This document shows, piece by piece, positions 11,201-20,008 of a stretch of DNA of 64,000 nt; position 1 is the stretch's first letter; each line of letters opens with the position of its first letter. This DNA is from Diacronema lutheri (lineage: Eukaryota; Haptophyta; Pavlovophyceae; Pavlovales; Pavlovaceae). Position numbers and translations under genes: made by a program. The notes under the pieces were generated by a model. The model was not told the DNA's origin. It saw only the letters and a list, made by a program, of their open reading frames with translations, and searched no databases. Location of the stretch: assembly GCA_019448385.1 (NCBI GenBank), contig JAGTXO010000039.1, positions 124,001 to 188,000 on the forward strand. Reading direction: 5' to 3'.

Positions 11201-11617
11201 GAGCGCGTGTCCGCGTCCGCGATCCTGAGCGACAAAGCCTCGGCCGGCACCGAGAACGCGCGGCGACACAAGGGCGGAGGCGGCCGGCGGAACGCGGCAG
11301 GGGAGGGCTCGCGGTCCATGCCGCCTCGCCCTGGCACGCGCGCCCCGACGGCGATGGGAACGGACGAGGGCAACTCGATGCTTTAAATAGGCCTTCCTTA
11401 AAATTATTACTGTACGTCGTAGCCCCATACCCCTTGGGATCTCACCTTTACACGTAGGTAATAATATGAAGCAGCTGGCTGAGGCTCGCCCCCGCATTGC
11501 GCCGCAGATGGCACCGAAAAGCTCAGCGGCGGCGATCGGCCGGCCCGGCAGGTCGAGCGCCGGCGCCGCAAAGCTCGCCGTCAGCGGCTGAACGCACGTT
11601 TGATTCTGGCCGGCCAT
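8255..11617 (-). CDS. Cyclic-nucleotide-binding-domain-like protein, probably not nucleotide-binding
   Basis: Four exons: 11617..11446, 11330..10981, 10727..10426 and 9947..8255, about 838 aa, with phases 1, 0 and 2 all matching. Exon 3 encodes a coiled coil (RELEAALTDAEHRARRAEDE). Exon 4 has a CNB-like beta-roll: FPPGAVLMRAGEKGGPMCVL, an insertion of roughly 80 residues with a decapeptide-like Thr/Ala/Gly repeat (DNA 9495-9600), then VGDSFGDACLAYDQPANAT. The phosphate-binding Arg usual in PRxAT is Asn here. A second, weaker CNB-like roll follows (ADGELLCTCEH, then LSEGWAFTGALPVGA). It ends in Asp/Gly and poly-Gly. The fold is like PKA regulatory subunits, but cAMP binding is doubtful. Introns 2 and 3 hold long inverted repeats. 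The 3' end is uncertain and may extend to about 7920. The short exon 1 is less certain than the rest. Confidence 0.7.
9495..9601. repeat. Coding tandem repeat, about 30-bp unit, in the CNB-like gene
   Basis: Alternating blocks of GGCCCGTCCGGCGGT and GGCCTGTCCGGTGGT on the plus strand run in tandem. They encode Ala-Thr-Thr-Gly-Gln / Ala-Gly-Arg type repeats on the minus strand, inside the loop of the first CNB-like domain. The unit length is a multiple of three, so copy-number change would keep the frame. Confidence 0.75.
10018..10165. repeat. Intronic G-tracts and 65-bp tandem duplication
   Basis: Within intron 3 (10425..9948) of the CNB-like gene there are three long G runs on the plus strand (C in the transcript). 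They are separated by two copies of a segment reading CTTCACACAAGCGCGCGC and then ATCGACAAGGGAAGGGGG, about 65 bp apart. The third G run has a different flank. Confidence 0.85.
10203..10335. repeat. 34-bp inverted repeat in CNB-like gene intron 3
   Basis: Arms at 10203-10236 and 10302-10335 are reverse complements at 33 of 34 positions, with a loop of about 65 bp. Each arm starts or ends with GAATGCGGTGGGAG or its complement. The whole element sits inside intron 3, between the G-tract array and the donor side. Confidence 0.85.
10776..10990. repeat. Long inverted repeat almost coextensive with CNB-like gene intron 2
   Basis: Arm 10776-10846 and arm 10921-10990 are near-perfect reverse complements over about 65-70 bp, around a spacer of about 75 bp. 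On the transcript strand the 5' arm runs across the exon 2/intron boundary: the donor GTGCCC at 10980 is inside the arm. The 3' arm ends about 50 bp before the acceptor at 10728. A foldback element that nearly fills an intron suggests origin from a MITE-like or introner insertion. Confidence 0.85.
11403..11465. repeat. AT-rich hairpin around the first donor site of the CNB-like gene
   Basis: ATTATTAC at 11403-11410 and GTAATAAT at 11458-11465 are complementary, extended inward by TACG/CGTA with one bulge. The predicted intron 1 donor (GTGAGA, starting 11445 on the minus strand) falls in the loop. This AT-rich patch is exceptional in the surrounding GC-rich DNA. Confidence 0.6.
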
Positions 11618-11683
11618 CTCCGAACAGCAGCCGTCCACCGTGTTCGAGCCATTCGGGGCGCAAAGGCGCTCGCGCTCGCGCTG

Positions 11684-12751
11684 TCAGTCGCGCGCGCCCC
11701 AACCGGCGGCCGCGAGCAGCGCGCCGTGTGGAACGTGCGTGCGCGTGCGCTCGCCATCGACAAGGTAGACGGCAGCGACGAGCACGTTGAGCCCGACCAA
11801 AAGCGGCACAAGCGCGGCCACGCCGACGAGGAGCGGCGCGCGTAGCGCCTCGCGCGTCGAGACGTGCATCGACGACGCGCATGGCGGAGGCGGCAGTGAC
11901 CGGTTGGGCGGCGCGCGCGGCGAAAGGCGCGGCGGCTCGCGCAAGCCGTTCGACGCGCTGAGGTCTCGAAAGATGTTGAGGATGTCCGCCGCGCCAGCGG
12001 AGAGCACGAGGCTCGAGATGGTCCTCGCAGGGCTCGGCGCGCCGCTGCCGCCCGGCGGGCGCGCCATCTGCGCAAGGATGTTGTCGTACGCGAGGTCATC
12101 ACCGATCACGCCGATACCGCGCGCGGCCCATGCACCCGCGAGGTGCCACACCGCAAGTGCTCGCCGCGGGACGCCCGTGCCCGGCGCGACGAGCAGCAGG
12201 GCGAGCAGCGCGCACGAGCCCGCGCCGTACGCAAAGTCGAAGAGCGCAAACCGGCTCGCAAGCAGGTGCGAGAAGCGGCCGGCACGCCAGCGCAGAATTA
12301 GTGCGTATGAGAAGACGCGCGCGCCCTGCATCGCGAGCAGCCACGCCGGATGCGAGCCGCGGGCGACCGCGCCCAGGCCGACGCGCACCGACGGCGAGCA
12401 GAGCGCGGGGCCGACGACGCACGCGAGCGGCGCAAGTGGCAACCACACGCCCGGCCGCGATGCGAGCACGCGATCGATTGCGAGCGCGTTTGTCGTGCCG
12501 AGCGCCCACACCACTGCGGACCAGCCGACGTACGCGACGCACAGCGCGAGCACGCTGTCGCGCTCCGACGTGTAGATGGAGCCGTCGCGCGTACGCGCGG
12601 CGGCGAGCGCGCCGAGCGCGGCGAGCTGCACGACAAGCAGAGCGGGTAGAGCAACGTCCGCACACGCGCCGTTTGCGCGGCGGCGCGGCGGCGGTGGCGG
12701 AGGCGGCGCGTCCGAACGCGCCGCCTCCGCGTCGTAGACGGCCACCTTCAT
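11684..12751 (-). CDS. Polytopic membrane protein of unknown family
   Basis: A single-exon frame of 355 aa starting with MKVAVYDAEAA and a Pro/Arg-rich cytoplasmic-type segment. Eight or so hydrophobic stretches follow, for example VALPALLVVQLAALGALAAA, LCVAYVGWSAVVWALG, LPLAPLACVVGPAL, SYALILRW, CALLALLLVAPG and, near the end, LLVGVAALVPLLVGLNVLVA. A soluble loop between about residues 230 and 300 contains LAYDNILAQM and ILNIFRDLSASNGL. I do not recognise the family. The base composition and codon pattern match the neighbours. Its stop is 66 bp upstream of the CNB-like gene start on the same strand. Confidence 0.75.
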   Translation of the reverse strand: MKVAVYDAEAARSDAPPPPPPPRRRANGACADVALPALLVVQLAALGALAAARTRDGSIYTSERDSVLALCVAYVGWSAVVWALGTTNALAIDRVLASRPGVWLPLAPLACVVGPALCSPSVRVGLGAVARGSHPAWLLAMQGARVFSYALILRWRAGRFSHLLASRFALFDFAYGAGSCALLALLLVAPGTGVPRRALAVWHLAGAWAARGIGVIGDDLAYDNILAQMARPPGGSGAPSPARTISSLVLSAGAADILNIFRDLSASNGLREPPRLSPRAPPNRSLPPPPCASSMHVSTREALRAPLLVGVAALVPLLVGLNVLVAAVYLVDGERTRTHVPHGALLAAAGWGARD

Positions 12752-13082
12752 CGGCTGTGACGCTGTGTGGGGTCGTTTTCCCGCGCAAAGGCGTTCCGCA
12801 TGCCATGGATGCCGTGCCGGGCTGGAGGTGCAGCTACGACGCGCTTAGCCGATGATCGACCATCTCTGCGGGCTGCGGCCCCCAGCGGCAACTCATGGTA
12901 TAAACAGGAGGAGGGGTACAGATTGTCCCTGGCGCCGCGCGCGCGCGAGCAGCAGCCTTGGCAGCGCCAACCAGCGCCGAGCAAAGCCGCCGCCTGCGGG
13001 CGCACTTCGGACCCGGCCGCCGCCACCGGCCGCCGCGCGTCGCGGTCGCCGGCGGCGGCCTTGTCCGCGCGCCGCGCGACGT
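12752..13082. promoter_or_regulatory. Intergenic region upstream of the membrane-protein gene
   Basis: This is the gap between the AMPK beta stop and the membrane-protein ATG, both minus strand. A TATA-like TTTATA lies on the minus strand near 12900, about 150 bp upstream of the ATG at 12751. No gene could be supported. Confidence 0.3.
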
Positions 13083-15365
13083 TCACAGGGCCATGTGGTT
13101 TGGCGGCGATGCGATGGAGACGGCGCCATTGTCGTCTATCTGCATCAGCGATGGCGGGCGCGGTGTGTGCAAGCCGTCGGCGAGCTGCGCGGCCGGATGG
13201 AGCGGTTGCTGCGCGTAGGCCGTCCTCGACGCCGCGAGCGCGCGCTCGCCCTCCCTTGGCGGCAGCGCGCGCGCCAGCGCGGGCCCTGCGCGCGCGCGCC
13301 GCGCGGGCGGCGCGCGGCACGCGGGCAACGTATCGAGTGAGGTGCGGAGGTCGTGCGCGCTGGCGACTGCGCGCATCTGGCGGCGGGCCGAGCGCGCCGG
13401 CGGGCGTAACGAGCGCGCGCGCGCAGAGCGGCGCGCGCGCGCGACGGACGCGAGCGCGGCGCAAGCGCGCGAGCGCGCGGACCTACGCCGCAGCCAACGG
13501 TGGGTGTAACCGCCTCGGCATCTGCACTCAGCGAGCCGACAGCTGCGCCCCCGACCGCGCCTGCGCCCATGCCCGCGCCCGCGCCCGCGCCTGCGCCTGC
13601 GCCTGCGCCCGCGCCCACGGCCGTGCCCGCGCCTCGCAATCTGAACGGCTTATACAGAACGAGCGTCACGAATTTCGCGCGAAAGCGACGCGACGCTGAC
13701 ACGGCGACCGCCTGCGCGCCGCGCCGAGCGGGCAGGCGGGGCGGGGCGTGGTGCAGGCGCACGCAATGGCGGTTGCGCGGGAAAGGCGGGGGCGCGCGGA
13801 GGCGGCCGTCGGCGCCTGCACACTTAACGCGCGCGGCCGCGCGCGCGCGCGCGCGTGCGGCCGGTTGCGTCAGCGTGGCGTGGCGCGCGGCGCGCGCGTG
13901 CGGCGCGAGATCGCACGTCGGTGCTGGCATGCGGTTTGGCGGCAAACTCGTCAGCCATCGAATCAGCATGGTGCCAGCATAGGTGGAAGAGGGTGCACGG
14001 CAGCGGTAACGGGTACTCCTCCGCCATCGTGGGTGGCGCCATGTGCGCATCGGTATTTAACACCATGCGCTGCGCGCGCGAATCCGGCGCGCGCGCCCGT
14101 CAGCGGCGCGCGCGCAGCGCCGCGCCGGGGCCACGAGGGGTGCGGCCGCATTCGTCCGAATTTTCAAAAGCCGCGCGTGAGAGGGCGCTCGAGCTTTGAG
14201 CGCGGATGGTTGGGTTCAGTGCGCACGGCGCGCGCGGCGTCGCAGGGCGGGCGCGTTCGACGGGCGGGCGCGCTCGACGCGCGCTCACCGTAAGCTGCGC
14301 TGGCATCGGCGGCGGGTCCTTGGCTAGCTGCAGCGCCTCGTCCGCGAACGACTGGCTGTAGCGGGGCAGCGTCGGGTCGTTGCTGAACGCGTCGTTCTCT
14401 TCGCTCTCCATGACGGCCGTTGGCTCGCTCATAAAGTCCTGCGCGCCGCGAGTTTTGCCGCCGCGCGGGCGCACAGGGAACACACGGCCAGGCGCCCCAG
14501 CGATCCAACGGCGCGCACCACCCGCGAGAGCAGGCGCGCGTGGGGCGTGCGGTGCGGGGCGCGCGGTGCGGGGCGTGCGGCGCGGGGCATGCGGCGCGAA
14601 GCGTGCGGCATGGCGGCGACGGGAGGCGCGTCGTCAGCGAGCGAAGAGCTCGACGGCCACTCGCGCCAGCGCGCGCGCATGCAAGCGCCAGCGCAGCTCG
14701 CGCGCGCGCCGCTCCGCGGCCAGAGCCTCGGCGCGCCACGCCAGCCCAGCGCGCAAGAGGATGGCGGGCGCGAGGCGAGATAGCATGGCCCGCCACCAGC
14801 GGCGGCGGGGTAGCCGTTGCTGGCGGGTGGGACGCGTGAGGGCGGCGGGCCGCCCTTGCGGGCTGCCACGCCGGGCACGCGGTGTGCCGCGCTGCCACGG
14901 GGGTGCTAGCGCCGCGCGCCGCGCGCCTGCGCTGGCGTCTGCCGCGCGACCTCGCTGGATGCGCGCCAGCCCGCCAGCCAAGCGCTCGCGCAGCGCGCGA
15001 ACCTCCTCGTCAAGCACGGTGATGCAGTTGTTGACGTTGCCCTGCGCATCTTGCACGAGCGGCTGCGACGGCGAGAAGCGCCACTCGTTATCGACGATAA
15101 ATTTGTACTGGAACGTGCCGACGGGCAGGTTCAGGCAGACGGTGAAGTCATTCCTGCTCTGCCGCATCGGGATGCGCTCCGCCCAGTTGTTGAACGTGCC
15201 CGTGACGTAAACCATGCGGCCGCCGTGCGACCATTGCAGTACGGTCGGGATGAGTGTGAGACGGAGCGGCGTCTCCGCGGCGGGCGGCACGAGCGCCGTG
15301 TGCGCGAGATCTGGCGGGTCGTCGTACGGCGAGCGCGGCGGCTCGGCCGAGCCGCCCTGGCCCAT
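13083..15365 (-). CDS. AMPK/SNF1 complex beta subunit with C-terminal extension
   Basis: Scaffold and glycogen-binding subunit of the AMP-activated/SNF1 kinase. Exon 1 (15365 to about 14950) encodes a CBM48 domain: [45 protein letters not shown], ending [13 protein letters not shown]. Its donor is unresolved. Exon 2 (14438..14289) gives [16 protein letters not shown] to PPPMPAQLT. Exons 3 (14069..13917) and 4 (13711..13487) complete the alpha/gamma-binding domain, with [13 protein letters not shown] and [14 protein letters not shown] matching the beta-subunit C-terminus. Normal family members stop there. Here the frame continues through a Gly-Ala hexanucleotide repeat and, in my model, through a GTAGGT donor into a last exon (13376..13083) ending [11 protein letters not shown]. 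That tail could instead belong to a separate small gene. Confidence 0.8.
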
Positions 15366-15542
15366 CGCGACTCCGACCCTGGTCTGGTCGGGGCGGCCCT
15401 ATCGGGCGAGGGCCATGCTGTCGCCCACCCTTTTAAAAAATACAGGGGGAAAACCGAAAAAAGAGAAAAGGCCAAAGGGAGTTGTAAGTTTTTGCTCCGC
15501 CCGGTGCCATCGTTTGTGCGGCCTGTTCGGGCGGCCGGGCGG
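15366..15542. promoter_or_regulatory. Bidirectional promoter region, AMPK beta / TVP23
   Basis: A 177-bp space separates two divergent ATGs. It contains a marked AT-rich block at 15431-15492 (CTTTTAAAAAATACAGG and TTGTAAGTTTTTG) in otherwise GC-rich DNA. TTTTAAAAAATA could serve as a TATA-like element for either strand. Regulatory role is inferred from position and composition only. Confidence 0.45.
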
Positions 15543-16449
15543 ATGCAGCCGGCGCTCGAGGACGGGGGCGCGCTTGACCGCAAGTGCGACAATCCGCAGG
15601 TTGCCTTTTTCCACCTCTTCTTCCGCACAGCCGCGCTTCTCACGTGCGCCGCCGCTTGCGCAGCGCGTGCGCGCGCTGCGATCCTCTCGCCGCGCATGCT
15701 GCTCACTGTCGGCGCCCGCGCGGCGCCGTGTCTCCGCGCATCGCCTCCTGCCAGATACATCTTCTGTACGTGGTTCAGCGCCAACTTTGTCATGATCTTC
15801 ATCGTGTGCGTGCTGCTGCTCGCGCTCGACTTCTGGACCGTGAAGAACGTGTCGGGCAGGCTACTCGTCGGGCTGCGCTGGTGGAACGAGATCATGCCCG
15901 ACGGCAGCAGCGAGTGGCGCTTCGAGTGCGCGGATGTGCGTCGCGCGAGCTGCGCGCGCGCTGCGCCGCGCGCTGCAGCCGGTCGCTCACGCTACGTCAC
16001 GCCCACGCCTGCGCACGCATTGTCGTCGCTGCGCAGATGTCGCAGCGCCGAGTCAACTCGATGGACAGCACGGTCTTCTGGGTTGGCCTCCTCGCGCCCG
16101 CCGCAATGTGGGCGCTCTTCGCGCTCGGCGCGCTCCTGCGCCTCAATTTTGAATGGCTGCTCATCGTCGCGGTCGCACTTGGCCTGAATGGTGCAAACGT
16201 GGTTGGGTACCTGCGCTGCAGAAAAGGTGCACTGCTCGCGCCGCGCGCGCGCCGCACGCGGGCATCGGCCGGCGCGCGCGCAGCGCCGTGTCGCGTGCGG
16301 CGACCGACCGGCGCGCACTCGCCGCCGGCGCGCTTCGCGCGCGCGCTCCCGCTGCAGATTCTGGCGCCAATTTCAAAGGGATGGTCGCCGAGGCGGGCGC
16401 TTCTGCGGGCATGGGCTCGCTGCTGCGCAATCTGCCCTTCTCGCTTTGA
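15543..16449 (+). CDS. TVP23: TVP23/FAM18 Golgi membrane protein
   Basis: Late-Golgi multi-span membrane protein thought to act in vesicle traffic. Four exons: 15543..15643, 15755..15935, 16037..16226 and 16358..16449, about 187 aa, all phases consistent. The diagnostic block [20 protein letters not shown] is followed by [15 protein letters not shown], then [20 protein letters not shown] and [12 protein letters not shown]. These are the hallmarks of the family. The N-terminus ([20 protein letters not shown]) spans the first intron and aligns with family members only after splicing. The C-terminus is short ([13 protein letters not shown]). It is divergent from the AMPK beta gene and ends 168 bp before DOP1. 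Confidence 0.93.
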
Positions 16450-16617
16450 CGCGATTAGGAAACCACCACCGTTCGACCTGACGCCCATCTTGCGTGTGGA
16501 TCGACACGTCGTCTTCCCTCAGCTCGAGCTCGGCACCGCCGCACGCCGCGGCGCAAAAAGCGTCATAGTTTCATTTGCGCTCATCCTCCAGTGCCGCTGC
16601 GGAACCAGTCAATCACC

Positions 16618-19600
16618 ATGGGCAGCGCGAGCTGCGGCTCGGCGGAGACGAGTCTGACAGGCGGGAGCGTCTTGACTGGCGGATTGAGTGCGGTGCCGCC
16701 ACTCCGCGCCGAATTCCAAAAGACGGCGGCCGGGGCGATGGCTCCTGCCTCCAGGAAGCCGATTCCTGATGACGACGAGCTCCTCCTGAACACGTACAAG
16801 TACCGCGGCGTGCGGTATGAGTGCGAAGCGGCGCTCCAAGCCTTTGAGAAGGCCGAGGAGTGGGCCGACTTGATCAAGTACCTCCAGGCGCGCCGCGCGC
16901 GCGCCGCGCACCGCTGCGTCCGCCGCGCGCCGCCGCGCCGACGTGCGGGCGCCGCGCGCCGCGCCGCGCGTCCGCCGCGTGCGCGTGCGCAGCGGCTGCA
17001 AAAGATCTTCCAGCGGAGCCCCGAGCCGCTCATCGTGCCGCACAAGGTGCTCGTCGCCAAGCGCCTCTGCCAGTGCCTGCACGCGGCGCTGCCGGCGGGC
17101 GTCCACTTGAAGACGCTCGAGACGTACCAGCTCATCTTCGAAAAGGTCGGGCGCGAGCGGCTGGCCAAGGATGTGGGCTTCTACTCGGAGGGGCTCTTCC
17201 CGCTCTGCCGCCATGCTTCGTACGAGGTCAAGCCATTTCTCCTCTCGTTGATCGAGGCTCACTACTTGCCGCTCGGCCGCGCGCTCGCGCCGTGCCTGTC
17301 GGGCCTTGTCCTATGCCTCCTGACTGCGCTCGGCGACGGCGCGTCCGAGAGCCACGAGCGCGTGCTCGCGCTGCTGGACGCGACGCGCGCGGCCACCTCC
17401 ACCGCCGAGATGATGGGCGCGCTCTGGACCTGCCTTCTTCTCAACAGCCACGTGCGTATGCAGGCGCTCGCATACGCGCACGCACGGTTCCCGCCCGACA
17501 GACCTGCGCACGCCGCGCGGCCGGTGGCGCCGACGAGCCACCAGCCGGCGGAGCCGCTGGCGGAGACGTTGTCGCAGCTGGCCGAGCGGCGCGACGGCGC
17601 GGCCTCTGTCGAGCCCACCGCGCTCGCGCCCGCGCCGGCGGCCGCCGACGCGGCCGCCGACGCGGCCGCGCCGCCCGCGGCCGCGGCCGACGCGGCGCCG
17701 CCAGCGCCGCCCGCGCCGCCGACGGCGAGCATGGCGGACTTTCTGCCGGCCGAGCTGCGCGACACGCTCATCGTGCGCGCTCTGCGCGCCGCGCTCGCCG
17801 ACGGCGACACCCTCGTCGTGCGCACGACGCTCGAGCTCTTGCTCGCCCACCTGCCCCTGCGCAGCATGGCGGCCGTCGTCTTTGGCGCGGGCGCGCTGCG
17901 CGGGCTGGTGGTGAGCGCGCTGCACGTGCTCGCGCAGCGCGAGTGGGCGCTCACGCGCCGCGTGTACCACTGGTTGACGGGCATGCGCCCCGAAGCCGCG
18001 AGCGACGCGCCAGCGCGCGGCGCGCTCGACGCGCGCACGCCGCGGCTTCGCCCGCCCGCGATCGAAACCCTCGTGTGCGACGCGCTTCGCGAGATCTTCT
18101 CCGACGCGCACCTCGCGGCGGCAGCGGCCGCCGCGTCGGTGCGCGCCGAGCTCGAGCGCGACGCGCTCGGCGACGCGCTCGACGCGGCGCGTGGCGCCAT
18201 GCCGCCGCCGGCCGACGGCAGCTCGCGCCGCGACGACCGTTTCGCGAGCGTCGGCGCGGGCGAGGCGGGCGGCGCCGCCGGCAGCGGCGGCGGCGGCGCG
18301 GACGCGGCGGGCGGCGGTGCGGCAGGCGTACCCACCGTACGCGCCATCGGGCGCGCCGCGTCCTTGTCGTCGGCCGCGGCGCTTACGGCCGACACGCCGC
18401 CGCCCGCCGCTGGCCCGCTTCGCGTGCTGTGCGCGGCGCTCGAGGAGGGGGCGATCGCAGAGGCCGTGCGCGCCGATACGGCGCTCGTCGCACTCGCGCT
18501 CGCGTGGGCCGTGCGCTGGCGGCTGGGCGTGGCGGAGGCTGGCCCGCTGCTCGAGCACCTCGGCGACGAGGCGCTGTGGACGGCCTTGGAGGCGCTCGTG
18601 CGTGCGCTGTGCGATGCGGACGTCGGCGTGCTCTCGCGCGCGCGCGCGCCGGAAGAGCGCGCGACGGGCGGCGCGCCCGCCGGCCCGCACGCCGTGGCGC
18701 TGCTTGGTGCCGGGCACGTGCCGCGCGCGCCGACGCGCGCCGACGAGCAGGTGGCGCTCATCGACGGCGTGCTTGCGCTCGTCGGCGCGCCGTGCGCGCC
18801 GCGCGCGACGCGGCAGCTGCCGACGCTCGCCGTCGCAGTCTCGCGCAGCGTCGTCGTGCGCGCCGCGCGGCACGGCGCGCTCGGCGTGGCGCGCCGCGGC
18901 CTCGCGCTGATTGAATCCCTCGCGCGCGCGCACCAGCAACTCACGCTCGTCACGGTCGACGAGCAGCGCGCGGACGCGGCGCGGCGCACCGCCGGCGCGG
19001 CGGCGGCCGGCGACGGCGGCGGCGCGTCCGCCGCCGCCGCCGCCGCCACCTCGGGCGGGCAGGCGGCGGAGCCGAGCGTGGCCGAGCGCGCGCTCATGGC
19101 CACCGGCGACGTGCGCGTCGCCGGCGCCGACGAGGGCGGCGCTGGCGCGCCAGACGCGCGCCACGCGCCGGCGGGCGCATGGCCAGCGGGCGCGCCGCCG
19201 TGGCCTGCGCCCCTTGTCGACGCGGTGGAGGCGGCGTACTGCGCTCTGGCCGAGGGCTTGCAGGCGAGCGGGCGCGCGCCGAGCAGCGCCGAGCTCAGCG
19301 CGTTCGTCGCCGCCTCCGAGCTCCTCGCGCCCGCCGTGCTGCAGCTCCCGCTCGGCGCGCCGCGCGCGCCGGCGACGGAGCGCGAGCCGTTCGCGCCGAT
19401 GCCGGGCGGCGCGCTCGTCCAGAGCCTGCTGCAACAAGTCTCGTGGAGCGCGACAAGCAGCGAGCCGTTCGCGCCAATGCCCGCATCGAGCCCCGCCGCC
19501 GACGAGCGCGGCGCGCGCTGGCTGCACTCGCCGCCGGGCGCGTTCGAGGCCGGCGCGCCCGGCGCGTCGGCCGGCGCGGCATACGCGGGCGCCGCCGCCG

Positions 19601-19714
19601 TCGGCACCGACTTGTTCCCAATCGACGTGACGCGGAGCGCGCACGCGGTGGCCTCACGAATGCCCGCATTGCGCTGGCCCGCCGTCGACCGCGAGCGCGA
19701 TTGCCGAGGCGAGC

Positions 19715-19746
<32 letters not shown>

Positions 19747-19975
19747 GGCAGTGGCGATGGCGGTGGCGGTGGCGGCGGACTTGGGCGCGCGCGGCCAGCA
19801 GACATATGCGTCACGCCGGGCGGCCACGAGCGAGGTGCGTCTGCGACGCGCGGCGCAGGCGGTGCGATCACGCCCGGTGCGATCTCGCCGCTTGACGATG
19901 GCGGGCTCGGCGGGCTCGCACGCTGGTGCCGCGGGCGGTGGGCGTCGTCGGCGTCGATCGCCGGCGCAGAGCTGT

Positions 19976-20008
<33 letters not shown>

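Noticed and set aside
12748-13464. 238-codon minus-strand frame upstream of the polytopic membrane protein
   Set aside because: It overlaps the phase-supported last exon of the AMPK beta gene in another frame and shows no motif.
16888-16992. Apparent Arg/Ala-rich coding insert in DOP1
   Set aside because: It is open only because the 105-nt intron is a multiple of three. CAG|GCGCGC and GCGCAG borders, composition, and restored family alignment (KYLQ then RLQKIFQ) mark it as a GC-AG intron.
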